DNA of 64,000 nucleotides from Argentina anserina (GCF_933775445.1 NC_065875.1:9499001-9563000), one strand, 5' to 3'. Shown: positions 41,217 through 55,560, counted from the stretch's first letter. The notes: generated by a model from the letters alone, not told the origin. A program made the numbers and translations.

Positions 41217-44200
41217 AAAGAAACACACGCCCACACTGGAAACACTCTCGAATTCAAAAGAAAATCGCATCAGAAACCCGTACAGAAAGAAACACAATCG
41301 ATAAAAAGATACTCAGTTTGAAAGAGACACACGCCCACACTAGAAATACTCTCAAATTCAAAAGAAAATCGCAACAGAAACCCGTACACAAAGATACTCA
41401 AACGAGAATGGAAAAGATTCACAAACGATAAAAAGATACTCAGTTTGAAAGAAACACACACCCACACTGGAAACACTCTCGAATTCAAAAGAAAATCGCA
41501 TCAGAAAGCCGTACAGAAAGAAACTCAAACGATAGAAAGATACTCAGTTTCAAAGAAACACACGCCCACACTGGAAACACTCTCAAATTCAAAGAAAATC
41601 GCATCAGAAAGCCGTACAGAAAGAAACACAATCGATAGAAAGATACTCAGTTTGAAAGAAACACACGCCCACACTGGAAACACTCTCAAATTCAAAGAAA
41701 ATCGCATCAGAAAGCCGTACAGAAAGAAACACAATCGATAGAAAGATACTCAGTTTGAAAGAAACACACGCCCACACTGGAATCACTCTCAAATTCAAAG
41801 AAAATAGCATCAGAAAGCCGTACAGAAAGAAACACAATCGATAGAAAGATACTCAATTTGAAAGAAACACACGCCCACACTGGAAACACTCTCAAATTCA
41901 AAAGAAACTCGCACCAGAAACCCGTACAGAAAGATACACAAACGAGAATTGAAAAGATACTCAAACGATAGAAAGATACTCAGTTTGAAAGAAACACACG
42001 CCCACACTGGAAACACTCTCAAATTCAAAAGAAACTCGCACCAGAAAGCCGTACAGAAAGATACTCAAACGAGAATTGAAAAGATACTCAAACGATAGAA
42101 AGATACTCAGTTTGAAAGAAACACACGCCCACACTGGAAACACTCTCAAATTTAAAGAAAATCGCATCAGAAAGCCGTACAGAAAGAAACTCAATCGATA
42201 GAAAGATACTCAGTTTGAAAGAAACACACGCCCACACTGGAAACACTCTCAAATTCAAAGAAAATCGCATCAGAAAGCCGTACAGAAAGAAACACAATCG
42301 ATAGAAAGATACTCAGTTTGAAAGAAACACACGCCCACACTGGAAACACTCTCAAATTCAAAAGAAACTCGCACCAGAAACCCGTACAGAAAGATACTCA
42401 AACGAGAATTGAAAAGATACTCAAACGATAGAAAGATACTCAGTTTGAAAGAAACACACGCCCACACTGGAAACACTCTCAAATTCAAAAGAAACTCGCA
42501 CCAGAAAGCCGTACAGAAAGATACTCAAACGAGAATTGAAAAGATACTCAAACGATAGAAAGATACTCAGTTTGAAAGAAACACACGCCCACACTGGAAA
42601 CAATCTCAAATTCAAAAGAAACTCGCACCAGAAAGCCGTACAGAAAGATACTCAAACGAGAATTGAAAAGATACTCAAACGATAGAAAGATACTCAGTTT
42701 GAAAGAAACACACGCCCACACTGGAAACACTCTCAAATTCAAAGAAAATCGTATCAGAAAGCCGTACAGAAAGAAACTCAATCGATAGAATGATACTCAG
42801 TTTGAAAGAAACACACGCCCACACTAGAAACACTCTCAAATTCAAAGAAAATCGCATCAGAAAGCCGAACAGAAAGAAACACAATCGATAGAAAGATACT
42901 CAGTTTGAAAGAAACACACGCCCACACTGGAAACACTCTCAAATTCAAAAGAAACTCGCACCAGAAACCTGTACACAAAGATACTCAAACGAGAATTGAA
43001 AAGATACTCAAACGATAGAAAGATACTCAGTTTGAAAGAAACACACGCCCACACTGGAAACACTCTCGAATTCAAAAGAAAATCGCATCAGAAAGCCGTA
43101 CAGAAAGAAATTCAAACGATAGAAAGATACTCAGTTTGAAAGAAACACACGCCCACACTGGAAACACTCTCAAATTCAAAAGAAACTCGCACTAGAAACC
43201 CGTACAGAAAGATACTCAAACGAGAATTGAAAAGATACTCAAACAATAGAAAGATACTCAGTTTGAAAGAAACACACGCCCACACTGGAAACACTCTCAA
43301 ATTCAAAGAAAATCGCATCAGAAAGCCGTACAGAAAGAAACTCAAACGATAGAAAGATACTCAGTTTGAAAGAAACACACGCCCACACTGGAAACACTCT
43401 CAAATTAAAAAGAAACTCGCACCAGAAAGCCGTACAGAAAGATACTCAAACGAGAATTGAAAAGATACTCAAACGATAGAAAGATACTCAGTTTGAAAGA
43501 AACACACGCCCACACTGGAAACACTCTCAAATTCAAAAGAAACTCGCACCAGAAAGCCGTACAGAAAGATACTCAAACGAGAATTGAAAAGATACTCAAA
43601 CGATAGAAAGATACTCAGTTTGGAAGAAACACACGCCCACACTGGAAACACTCTCAAATTCAAAGAAAATCGCATCAGAAAGCCGTACACAAAGATACTC
43701 AAACGAGAATGGAAAAGATACACAAACGATAAAAAGATACTCAGTTTGAAAGAAACACACGCCCACACTGGAAACACTCTCGAATTCAAAAGAAAATCGC
43801 ATCAGAAAGCCGTACAGAAAGAAACTCAAACGATAGAAAGATACTCAGTTTCAAAGAAACACACGCCCACACTGGAAACACTCTCAAATTCAAAAGAAAC
43901 TCGCACCAGAAACCCGTACAGAAAGATACACAAACGAGAATTGAAAAGATACTCAAACGATAGAAAGATACTCAGTTTGAAAGAAACACACGCCCACACT
44001 GGAAACACTCTCAAATTCAAAAGAAACTCGCACCAGAAAGCCGTACAGAAAGATACTCAAACGAGAATTGAAAAGATACTCAAACGATAGAAAGATACTC
44101 AGATTGGAAGAAACACACGCACACAATGGAAACACTCTCAAATTCAAAGAAAATCGCATCAGAAAGCCGTACAGAAAGAAACTCAATCGATAGAAAGATA

Positions 44201-45050
44201 CTCAGTTTGAAAGAAACACACGCCCACACTGGAAACACTCTCAAATTCAAAGAAAATCGCATCAGAAAGCCGTACAGAAAGAAACACAATCGATAGAAAG
44301 ATACTCAGTTTGAAAGAAACACACGCCCACACTGGAAACACTCTCAAATTCAAAAGAAACTCGCACCAGAAACCCGTACACAAAGATACTCAAACGAGAA
44401 TTGAAAATATACTCAAACGATAGAAAGATACTCAGTTTGAAAGAAACACACGCCCACACTGGAAACACTCTCGAATTCAAAAGAAATTCGCATCAGAAAG
44501 CCGTACAGAAAGAAATTCAAACGATAGAAAGATACTCAGTTTGAAAGAAACACACGCCCACACTCGAAACACTCTCAAATTCAAAAGAAACTCGCACCAG
44601 AAAGCCGTACAGAAAGATACTCAAACGAGAATTGAAAAGATACTCAAATAATAGAAAGATACTCAGTTTGAAAGAAACACACGCGCACACTGGAAACACT
44701 CTCAAATTCAAAGAAAATCGCATCAGAAAGCCGTACAGAAAGAAACTCAAACGATAGAAAGATACTCAGTTTGAAAGAAACACACGCCCACACTGGAAAC
44801 ACTCTCAAATTCAAAAGAAACTCGCACCAGAAACCCGTACAGAAAGATACTCAAACGAGAATTGAAAAGATACTCAAACGATAGAAAGATACTCAGTTTG
44901 AAAGAAACACACGCCCACACTGGAAACACTCTCGAATTCAAAAGAAAATCGCATCAAAAAGCCGTACAGAAAGAAACTCAATCGATAGAAAGATACTCAG
45001 TTTGAAAGAAACACACGCCCACACTCGAAACACTCTCAAATTCAAAGAAA
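41217..45050 (+). repeat. Satellite region with long-range copies at 53.1-55.5 kb
   Basis: After the copy of 37.45-38.6 kb, this region repeats the ATCGTATCAG and GATAGAATGATAC variants at 42750-42800. It then contains two segments that recur far to the right: about 43100-43950 (matching 54710-55560 at +11608) and about 44090-45050 (matching 53080-54030 at +8994, later +8971). Markers include CTCAAATTAAAAAG (43405 and 55013), AGATTGGAAG with CACACAATGG (44101-44127 and 53095-53121) and TCAAATAATAG (44644 and 53615). Confidence 0.9.
44616..44638 (+). repeat. 23-bp block present here, precisely absent in the copy at 53610
   Basis: At 44616 GATACTCAAACGAGAATTG begins a 23-bp block, and a second GATACTCAAA begins at 44639, leading to TAATAGAAAG. 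In the corresponding copy, GATACTCAAA at 53610 leads directly to TAATAGAAAG. The offset between the copies is 8994 bp on the left and 8971 bp on the right, a difference of exactly 23. The rare TAATAG variant confirms the two sites correspond. This is the same step that separates the 127-bp from the 104-bp length class. Confidence 0.95.
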
Positions 45051-47853
45051 ATCGCATCAGAAAGCCGTACAGAAAGAAACTCAATCGATAGAAAGATACT
45101 CAGTTTGAAAGAAACACACGCCCACACTGGAAACACTCTCAAATTCAAAGAAAATCGCATCAGAAAGCCGTACAGAAAGAAACACAATCGATAGAAAGAT
45201 ACTCAGTTTGAAAGAAACACACGCCCACACTGGAAACACTCTCAAATTCAAAAGAAACTCGCACCAGAAACCCGTACACAAAGATACTCAAACGAGAATT
45301 GAAAAGATACTCAAACGATAGAAAGATACTCAGTTTGAAAGAAACACACGCCCACACTGGAAAGACTCTCGAATTCAAAAGAAATTCGCATCAGAAAGCC
45401 GTACAGAAAGAAATTCAAACGATAGAAAGATACTCAGTTTGAAAGAAAGACACGCCCACACTGGAAACACTCTCAAATTCAAAAGAAACTCGCACCAGAA
45501 AGCCGTACAGAAAGATACTCAAACGAGAATTGAAAAGATACTCAAACGATAGAAAGATACTCAGTTTGAAAGAAACACACGCCCACACTGGAAACACTCT
45601 CGAATTCAAAAGAAAATCGCATCAGAAACCCGTACAGAAAGAAACACAATCGATAAAAAGATACTCAGTTTCAAAGAAACACACGCCCACACTGGAAACA
45701 CTCTCAAATTCAAAAGAAACTCGCACCAGAAACCCGTACAGAAAGATATACAAACGAGAATTGAAAAGATACTCAAACGATAGAAAGATACTCAGTTTGA
45801 AAGAAACACACGCCCACACTGGAAACACTCTCGAATTCAAAAGAAAATCGCATCAGAAACCCGTACAGAAAGAAACACAATCGATAAAAAGATACTCAGT
45901 TTGAAAGAAACACACGCCCACACTAGAAACACTCTCAAATTCAAAAGAAAATCGCAACAGAAACCCGTACACAAAGATACTCAAACGAGAATGGAAAAGA
46001 TACACAAACGATAAAAAGATACTCAGTTTGAAAGAAACACACGCCCACACTGGAAACACTCTCGAATTCAAAAGAAAATCGCATCAGAAAGCCGTACAGA
46101 AAGAAACTCAAATGATAGAAAGATACTCAGTTTGAAAGAAACACACGCCCACACTGGAAACACTCTCAAATTCAAAAGAAACTCGCACCAGAAAGCCGTA
46201 CAGAAAGATACTCAAACGAGAATTGAAAAGATACTCAAACGATAGAAAGATACTCAGTTTGGAAGAAACACACGCCCACACTGGAAACACTCTCAAATTC
46301 AAAGAAAATCGCATCAGAAAGCCGTACAGAAAGATACTCAAACGATAGAAAGTTACTCAGTTTTAAAGAAACACACGCCCACACTGGAAACACTCTCAAA
46401 TTCAAAGAAAATCGCATCAGAAAGCCGTACAGAAAGATACTCAATCGATAGAAAGATACTCAGTTTGAAAGAAACACACGCCCACACTGGAAACACTCTC
46501 AAATTCAAAGAAAATCGCATCAGAAAGCCGTACAGAAAGAAACACAATCGATAGAAAGATACTCAGTTTGAAAGAAACACACGCCCACACTGGAAACACT
46601 CTCAAATTCAAAAGAAACTCGCACCAGAAACCCGTACACAAAGATACTCAAACGAGAATTGAAAAGATACTCAAACGATAGAAAGATACTCAGTTTGAAA
46701 GAAACACACGCCCACACTGGAAAGACTCTCGAATTCAAAAGAAATTCGCATCAGAAAGCCGTACAGAAAGAAATTCAAACGATAGAAAGATACTCAGTTT
46801 GAAAGAAAGACACGCCCACACTGGAAACACTCTCAAATTCAAAAGAAACTCGCACCAGAAAGCCGTACAGAAAGATACTCAAACGAGAATTGAAAAGATA
46901 CTCAAACGATAGAAAGATACTCAGTTTGAAAGAAACACACGCCCACACTGGAAACACTCTCGAATTCAAAAGAAAATCGCATCAGAAACCCGTACAGAAA
47001 GATACACAAACGAGAATTGAAAAGAAACACAATCGATAAAAAGATACTCAGTTTCAAAGAAACACACGCCCACACTGGAAACACTCTCAAATTTAAAAGA
47101 AACTCGCACCAGAAACCCGTACACAAAGATACTCAAACGAGAATTGAAAAGATACTCAAACGATAGAAAGATACTCAGTTTGAAAGAAACACACGCCCAC
47201 ACTGGAAAGACTCTCGAATTCAAAAGAAAATCGCATCAGAAACCCGTACAGAAAGAAACACAATCGATAAAAAGATATTCAGTTTGAAAGAAACACACGC
47301 CCACACTAGAAATACTCTCAAATTCAAAAGAAAATCGCAACAGAAACCCGTACACAAAGATACTCAAACGAGAATGGAAAAGATACACAAACGATAAAAA
47401 GATACTCAGTTTGAAAGAAACACACGCCCACACTGGAAACACTCTCGAATTCAAAAGAAAATCGCATCAGAAAGCCGTACAGAAATAAATTCAAACGATA
47501 GAAAGATACTCAGTTTGAAAGAAAGACACGCCCACACTGGAAACACTCTCAAATTCAAAAGAAACTCGCACCAGAAAGCCGTACAGAAAGATACTCAAAC
47601 GAGAATTGAAAAGATACTCAAACGATAGAAAGATACTCAGTTTGAAAGAAACACACGCCCACACTGGAAACACTCTCAAATTCAAAAGAAACTCGCACCA
47701 GAAAGCCGTACAGAAAGATACTCAAACGAGAATTGAAAAGATACTCAAAGATAGAAAGATACTCAGTTTGAAAGAAACACACGCCCACACTGGAAACACT
47801 CTCGAATTCAAAAGAAAATCGCATCAGAAAGCCGTACAGAAAGAAATTCAAAC
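45051..47853 (+). repeat. Satellite related to the 1257-bp unit, with recombinant monomers
   Basis: About 45420-46070 follows the monomer order of 38760-39410 (offset 6657 bp). It is followed by monomers with AAAGTTACTCAG near 46345. Two oddities are present: a monomer at 46908-47034 in which a 23-bp block is followed by a short-type tail, and a tail near 47748 reading CTCAAAGATAGAAAG with one C missing. No gene or foreign insert is visible. Confidence 0.85.
46908..47034 (+). repeat. Hybrid monomer: 23-bp block joined to a short-type tail
   Basis: The spacing of this monomer is 127 bp. Its tail reads GATACACAAACGAGAATTG, then AAAAGAAACACAATCGATAAAAAG, where all normal 127-bp monomers have GATACTCAAACGATAG. 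It therefore joins the left part of a long tail to the AAACACAATCG end normally found only in short monomers. The simplest explanation is a crossover between a 127-bp and a 104-bp monomer within the shared GAAAAGA/GAAAGA sequence. Confidence 0.86.
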
Positions 47854-50800
47854 GATAGAAAGATACTCAGTTTGAAAGAAACACACGCCCACACTGGAAA
47901 CACTCTCAAATTCAAAAGAAACTCGCACTAGAAACCCGTACAGAAAGATACTCAAACGAGAATTGAAAAGATACTCAAACGATAGAAAGATACTCAGTTT
48001 GAAAGAAACACACGCCCACACTGGAAACACTCTCGAATTCAAAAGAAATTCGCATCAGAAAGCCGTACAGAAAGAAATTCAAACGATAGAAAGATACTCA
48101 GTTTGAAAGAAAGACACGCCCACACTGGAAACACTCTCAAATTCAAAAGAAACTCGCACCAGAAAGCCGTACAGAAAGATACTCAAACGAGAATTGAAAA
48201 GATACTCAAACGATAGAAAGATACTCAGTTTGAAAGAAACACACGCCCACACTGGAAACACTCTCAAATTCAAAAGAAACTCGCACCAGAAAGCCGTACA
48301 GAAAGATACTCAAACGAGAATTGAAAAGATACTCAAACGATAGAAAGATACTCAGTTTGAAAGAAACACACGCCCACACTGGAAACACTCTCGAATTCAA
48401 AAGAAAATCGCATCAGAAACCCGTACAGAAAGAAACACAATCGATAAAAAGATACTCAGTTTCAAAGAAACACACGCCCACACTGGAAACACTCTCAAAT
48501 TCAAAAGAAACTCGCACCAGAAACCCGTACAGAAAGATACACAAACGAGAATTGAAAAGATACTCAAACGATAGAAAGATACTCAGTTTGAAAGAAACAC
48601 ACGCCCACACTGGAAACACTCTCGAATTCAAAAGAAAATCGCATCAGAAACCCGTACAGAAAGAAACACAATCGATAAAAAGATACTCAGTTTGAATGAA
48701 ACACACGCCCACACTAGAAATACTCTCAAATTCAAAAGAAAATCGCAACAGAAACCCGTACACAAAGATACTCAAACGAGAATGGAAAAGATACACAAAC
48801 GATAAAAAGATACTCAGTTTGAAAGAAACACACGCCCACACTGGAAACACTCTCGAATTCAAAAGGAAATCGCATCAGAAAGCCGTACAGAAAGAAACTC
48901 AAATGATAGAAAGATACTCAGTTTGAAAGAAACACACGCCCACACTGGAAACACTCTCAAATTCAAAAGAAACTCGCACCAGAAAGCCGTACAGAAAGAT
49001 ACTCAAACGAGAATTGAAAAGATACTCAAACGATAGAAAGATACTCAGTTTGGAAGAAACACACGCCCACACTGGAAACACTCTCAAATTCAAAGAAAAT
49101 CGCATCAGAAAGCCGTACAGAAAGAAACTCAATCGATAGAAAGATACTCAGTTTGAAAGAAACACACGCCCACACTGGAAACACTCTCAAATTCAAAGAA
49201 AATCGCATCAGAAAGCCGTACAGAAAGAAACACAATCGATAGAAAGATATTCAGTTTGAAAGAAACACACGCCCACACTGGAAACACTCTCAAATTCAAA
49301 AGAAACTCGCACCAGAAACCCGTACACAAAGATACTCAAACGAGAATTGAAAAGATACTCAAACGATAGAAAGATACTCAGTTTGGAAGAAACACACGCC
49401 CACACTGGAAACACTCTCAAATTCAAAGAAAATCGCATCAGAAAGCCGTACAGAAAGAAACTCAATCGATAGAAAGATACTCAGTTTGAAAGAAACACAC
49501 GCCCACACTGGAAACACTCTCAAATTCAAAAGAAACTCGCACCAGAAACCCGTACACAAAGATACTCAAACGAGAATTGAAAAGATACTCAAACGATAGA
49601 AAGATACTCAGTTTGAAAGAAACACACGCCCACACTGGAAACACTCTCGAATTCAAAAGAAAATCGAATCAGAAAGCCGTACAGAAAGAAATTCAAACGA
49701 TAGAAAGATACTCAGTTTGAAAGAAACACACGCCCACACTGGAAACACTCTCAAATTCAAAAGAAACTCGCACTAGAAACCCGTACAGAAAGATACTCAA
49801 ACGAGAATTGAAAAGATACTCAAACGATAGAAAGATACTCAGTTTGAAAGAAACACACGCCCACACTGGAAACACTCTCAAATTCAAAAGAAACTCGCAC
49901 CAGAAAGCCGTACAGAAAGATACTCAAACGAGAATTGAAAAGATACTCAAACGATAGAAAGATACTCAGTTTGAAAGAAACACACGCCCACACTGGAAAC
50001 ACTCTCGAATTCAAAAGAAAATCGCATCAGAAAGCCGTACAGAAAGAAATTCAAACGATAGAAAGATACTCAGTTTGAAAGAAACACACGCCCAAACTGG
50101 AAACACTCTCAAATTCAAAAGAAACTCGCACTAGAAACCCGTACAGAAAGATACTCAAACGAGAATTGAAAAGATACTCAAACGATAGAAAGATACTCAG
50201 TTTGAAAGAAACACACGCCCACACTGGAAACACTCTCGAATTCAAAAGAAATTCGCATCAGAAAGCCGTACAGAAAGAAATTCAAACGATAGAAAGATAC
50301 TCAGTTTGAAAGAAAGACACGCCCACACTGGAAACACTCTCAAATTCAAAAGAAACTCGCACCAGAAAGCCGTACAGAAAGATACTCAAACGAGAATTGA
50401 AAAGATACTCAAACGATAGAAAGATACTCAGTTTGAAAGAAACACACGCCCACACTGGAAACACTCTCAAATTCAAAAGAAACTCGCACCAGAAAGCCGT
50501 ACAGAAAGATACTCAAACGAGAATTGAAAAGATACTCAAACGATAGAAAGATACTCAGTTTGAAAGAAACACACGCCCACACTGGAAACACTCTCGAATT
50601 CAAAAGAAAATCGCATCAGAAACCCGTACAGAAAGAAACACAATCGATAAAAAGATACTCAGTTTCAAAGAAACACACGCCCACACTGGAAACACTCTCA
50701 AATTCAAAAGAAACTCGCACCAGAAACCCGTACAGAAAGATACACAAACGAGAATTGAAAAGATACTCAAACGATAGAAAGATACTCAGTTTGAAAGAAA

Positions 50801-52980
50801 CACACGCCCACACTGGAAACACTCTCGAATTCAAAAGAAAATCGCATCAGAAACCCGTACAGAAAGAAACACAATCGATAAAAAGATACTCAGTTTGAAA
50901 GAAACACACGCCCACACTAGAAATACTCTCAAATTCAAAAGAAAATCGCAACAGAAACCCGTACACAAAGATACTCAAACGAGAATGGAAAAGATACACA
51001 AACGATAAAAAGATACTCAGTTTGAAAGAAACACACGCCCACACTGGAAACACTCTCGAATTCAAAAGAAAATCGCATCAGAAAGCCGTACAGAAAGAAA
51101 CTGAAATGATAGAAAGATACTCAGTTTGAAAGAAACACACGCCCACACTGGAAACACTCTCAAATTCATAAGAAACTCGCACCAGAAAGCCGTACAGAAA
51201 GATACTCAAACGAGAATTGAAAAGATACTCAAACGATAGAAAGATACTCAGTTTGGAAGAAACACACGCCCACACTGGAAACACTCTCAAATTCAAAGAA
51301 AATCGCATCAGAAAGCCGTACAGAAAGAAACTCAATCGATAGAAAGATACTCAGTTTGAAAGAAACACACGCCCACACTGGAAACACTCTCAAATTCAAA
51401 GAAAATCGCATCAGAAAGCCGTACAGAAAGAAACACAATCGATAGAAAGATATTCAGTTTGAAAGAAACACACGCCCACACTGGAAACACTCTCAAATTC
51501 AAAAGAAACTCGCACCAGAAACCCGTACACAAAGATACTCAAACGAGAATTGAAAAGATACTCAAACGATAGAAAGATACTCAGTTTGGAAGAAACACAC
51601 GCCCACACTGGAAACACTCTCAAATTCAAAGAAAATCGCATCAGAAAGCCGTACAGAAAGAAACTCAATCGATAGAAAGATACTCAGTTTGAAAGAAACA
51701 CACGCCCACACTGGAAACACTCTCAAATTCAAAAGAAACTCGCACCAGAAACCCGTACACAAAGATACTCAAACGAGAATTGAAAAGATACTCAAACGAT
51801 AGAAAGATACTCAGTTTGAAAGAAACACACGCCCACACTGGAAACACTCTCGAATTCAAAAGAAAATCGAATCAGAAAGCCGTACAGAAAGAAATTCAAA
51901 CGATAGAAAGATACTCAGTTTGAAAGAAACACACGCCCACACTGGAAACACTCTCAAATTCAAAAGAAACTCGCACTAGAAACCCGTACAGAAAGATACT
52001 CAAACGAGAATTGAAAAGATACTCAAACGATAGAAAGATACTCAGTTTGAAAGAAACACACGCCCACACTGGAAACACTCTCGAATTCAAAAGAAATTCG
52101 CATCAGAAAGCCGTACAGAAAGAAATTCAAACGATAGAAAGATACTCAGTTTGAAAGAAAGACACTCCCACACTGGAAACACTCTCAAATTCAAAAGAAA
52201 CTCGCACCAGAAAGCCGTACAGAAAGATACTCAAACGAGAATTGAAAAGATACTCAAACGATAGAAAGATACTCAGTTTGAAAGAAACACACGCCCACAC
52301 TGGAAACACTCTCAAATTCAAAAGAAACTCGCACCAGAAAGCCGTACAGAAAGATACTCAAACGAGAATTGAAAAGATACTCAAACGATAGAAAGATACT
52401 CAGTTTGAAAGAAACACACGCCCACACTGGAAACACTCTCGAATTCAAAAGAAAATCGCATCAGAAACCCGTACAGAAAGAAACACAATCGATAAAAAGA
52501 TACTCAGTTTCAAAGAAACACACGCCCACACTGGAAACACTCTCAAATTCAAAAGAAACTCGCACCAGAAACCCGTACAGAAAGATACACAAACGAGAAT
52601 TGAAAAGATACTCAAACGATAGAAAGATACTCAGTTTGAAAGAAACACACGCCCACACTGGAAACACTCTCGAATTCAAAAGAAAATCGCATCACAAACC
52701 CGTACAGAAAGAAACACAATCGATAAAAAGATACTCAGTTTGAAAGAAACACACGCCCACACTAGAAATACTCTCAAATTCAAAAGAAAATCGCAACAGA
52801 AACCCGTACACAAAGATACTCAAACGAGAATGGAAAAGATACACAAACGATAAAAAGATACTCAGTTTGAAAGAAACACACGCCCACACTGGAAACACTC
52901 TCGAATTCAAAAGAAAATCGCATCAGAAAGCCGTACAGAAAGAAACTCAAATGATAGAAAGATACTCAGTTTGAAAGAAA
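47854..52980 (+). repeat. 2203/1845-bp higher-order repeat, two copies plus a partial third
   Basis: Equivalent points are 47854, 50057 and 51902, giving unit lengths of 2203 and 1845 bp, and the third copy is followed to about 52980. GATAAAAAG landmarks at 48443, 50646 and 52491 confirm both offsets. The 358-bp difference equals two 127-bp monomers plus one 104-bp monomer. Copies share AAAATCGAATCAG, CTCGCACTAGAAAC, GATAGAAAGATATTCAG and the CAGTTTCAAAG monomer. Private changes include CGCCCAAACTGG near 50090 and GACACTCCCACACTGG near 52160. Confidence 0.91.
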
Positions 52981-53079
52981 CACACGCCCACACTGGAAAC
53001 ACTCTCAAATTCAAAAGAAACTCGCACCAGAAAGCCGTACAGAAAGATACTCAAACGAGAATTGAAAAGATACTCAAAC

Positions 53080-55560
53080 GATAGAAAGATACTCAGATTG
53101 GAAGAAACACACGCACACAATGGAAACACTCTCAAATTCAAAGAAAATCGCATCAGAAAGCCGTACAGAAAGAAACTCAATCGATAGAAAGATACTCAGT
53201 TTGAAAGAAACACACGCCCACACTGGAAACACTCTCAAATTCAAAGAAAATCGCATCAGAAAGCCGTACAGAAAGAAACACAATCGATAGAAAGATACTC
53301 AGTTTGAAAGAAACACACGCCCACACTGGAAACACTCTCAAATTCAAAAGAAACTCGCACCAGAAACCCGTACACAAAGATACTCAAACGAGAATTGAAA
53401 ATATACTCAAACGATAGAAAGATACTCAGTTTGAAAGAAACACACGCCCACACTGGAAACACTCTCGAATTCAAAAGAAATTCGCATCAGAAAGCCGTAC
53501 AGAAAGAAATTCAAACGATAGAAAGATACTCAGTTTGAAAGAAACACACGCCCACACTCGAAACACTCTCAAATTCAAAAGAAACTCGCACCAGAAAGCC
53601 GTACAGAAAGATACTCAAATAATAGAAAGATACTCAGTTTGAAAGAAACACACGCGCACACTGGAAACACTCTCAAATTCAAAGAAAATCGCATCAGAAA
53701 GCCGTACAGAAAGAAACTCAAACGATAGAAAGATACTCAGTTTGAAAGAAACACACGCCCACACTGGAAACACTCTCAAATTCAAAAGAAACTCGCACCA
53801 GAAACCCGTACAGAAAGATACTCAAACGAGAATTGAAAAGATACTCAAACGATAGAAAGATACTCAGTTTGAAAGAAACACACGCCCACACTGGAAACAC
53901 TCTCGAATTCAAAAGAAAATCGCATCAAAAAGCCGTACAGAAAGAAACTCAATCGATAGAAAGATACTCAGTTTGAAAGAAACACACGCCCACACTCGAA
54001 ACACTCTCAAATTCAAAGAAAATCGCATCAGAAAGCCGTACAGAAAGAAACTCAATCGATAGAAAGATACTCAGTTTGAAAGAAACACACGCCCACACTG
54101 GAAACACTCTCAAATTCAAAGAAAATCGTATCAGAAAGCCGTACAGAAAGAAACTCAATCGATACAATGATACTCAGTTTGAAAGAAACACACGCCCACA
54201 CTAGAAACACTCTCAAATTCAAAGAAAATCGCATCAGAAAGCCGAACAAAAAGAAACACAATCGATAGAAAGATACTCAGTTTGAAAGAAACACACGCCC
54301 ACACTGGAAACACTCTCAAATTCAAAAGAAACTCGCACCAGAAACCTGTACACAAAGATACTCAAACGAGAATTGAAAAGATACTCAAACGATAGAAAGA
54401 TACTCAATTTGAAAGAAACACACGCCCACACTGGAAACACTCTCGAATTCAAAAGAAAATCGCATCAGAAAGCCGTACAGAAAGAAATTCAAACGATAGA
54501 AAGATACTCAGTTTGAAAGAAACACACGCCCACACTGGAAACACTCTCAAATTCAAAAGAAACTCGCACTAGAAACCCGTACAGAAAGATACTCAAACGA
54601 GAATTGAAAAGATACTCAAACGATAGAAAGATACTCAGTTTGAAAGAAACACACGCCCACACTGGAAACACTCTCGAATTCAAAAGAAATTCGCATCAGA
54701 AAGCCGTACAGAAAGAAATTCAAACGATAGAAAGATACTCAGTTTGAAAGAAACACACGCCCACACTGGAAACACTCTCAAATTCAAAAGAAACTCGCAC
54801 TAGAAACCCGTACAGAAAGATACTCAAACGAGAATTGAAAAGATACTCAAACAATAGAAAGATACTCAGTTTGAAAGAAACACACGCCCACACTGGAAAC
54901 ACTCTCAAATTCAAAGAAAATCGCATCAGAAAGCCGTACAGAAAGAAACTCAAACGATAGAAAGATACTCAGTTTGAAAGAAACACACGCCCACACTGGA
55001 AACACTCTCAAATTAAAAAGAAACTCGCACCAGCAAGCCGTACAGAAAGATACTCAAACGAGAATTGAAAAGATACTCAAACGATAGAAAGATACTCAGT
55101 TTGAAAGAAACACACGCCCACACTGGAAACACTCTCAAATTCAAAAGAAACTCGCACCAGAAAGCCGTACAGAAAGATACTCAAACGAGAATTGAAAAGA
55201 TACTCAAACGATAGAAAGATACTCAGTTTGGAAGAAACACACGCCCACACTGGAAACACTCTCAAATTCAAAGAAAATCGCATCAGAAAGCCGTACACAA
55301 AGATACTCAAACGAGAATGGAAAAGATACACAAACGATAAAAAGATACTCAGTTTGAAAGAAACACACGCCCACACTGGAAACACTCTCGAATTCAAAAG
55401 AAAATCGCATCAGAAAGCCGTACAGAAAGAAACTCAAACGATAGAAAGATACTCAGTTTCAAAGAAACACACGCCCACACTGGAAACACTCTCAAATTCA
55501 AAAGAAACTCGCACCAGAAAGCCGTACAGAAAGATACTCAAACGAGAATTGAAAAGATAC
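53080..55560 (+). repeat. Rearranged copy of the 42.8-45.05 kb region
   Basis: The segment at 53080-54030 matches 44090-45050, and the segment at 54710-55560 matches 43100-43950. Here the order of the two is swapped. Between them, 54050-54460 resembles about 42675-43075, including AAAATCGTATCAG, GATACAATGATACTC (GATAGAATGATAC in the other copy), CCGAACAAAAAG and AACCTGTACAC. A 23-bp block present at 44616 is absent at 53610. Confidence 0.9.

Noticed and set aside
43584..44090. Open frame of 168 codons on the + strand, with KETHAHTGNTLKFK-like repeats that superficially resemble zinc-finger linkers (HTGEK)
   Set aside because: There are no cysteines to bind zinc. The pattern is the satellite core GAAACACACGCCCACACTGG in one frame, and similar frames appear wherever monomer lengths happen to add to a multiple of three.
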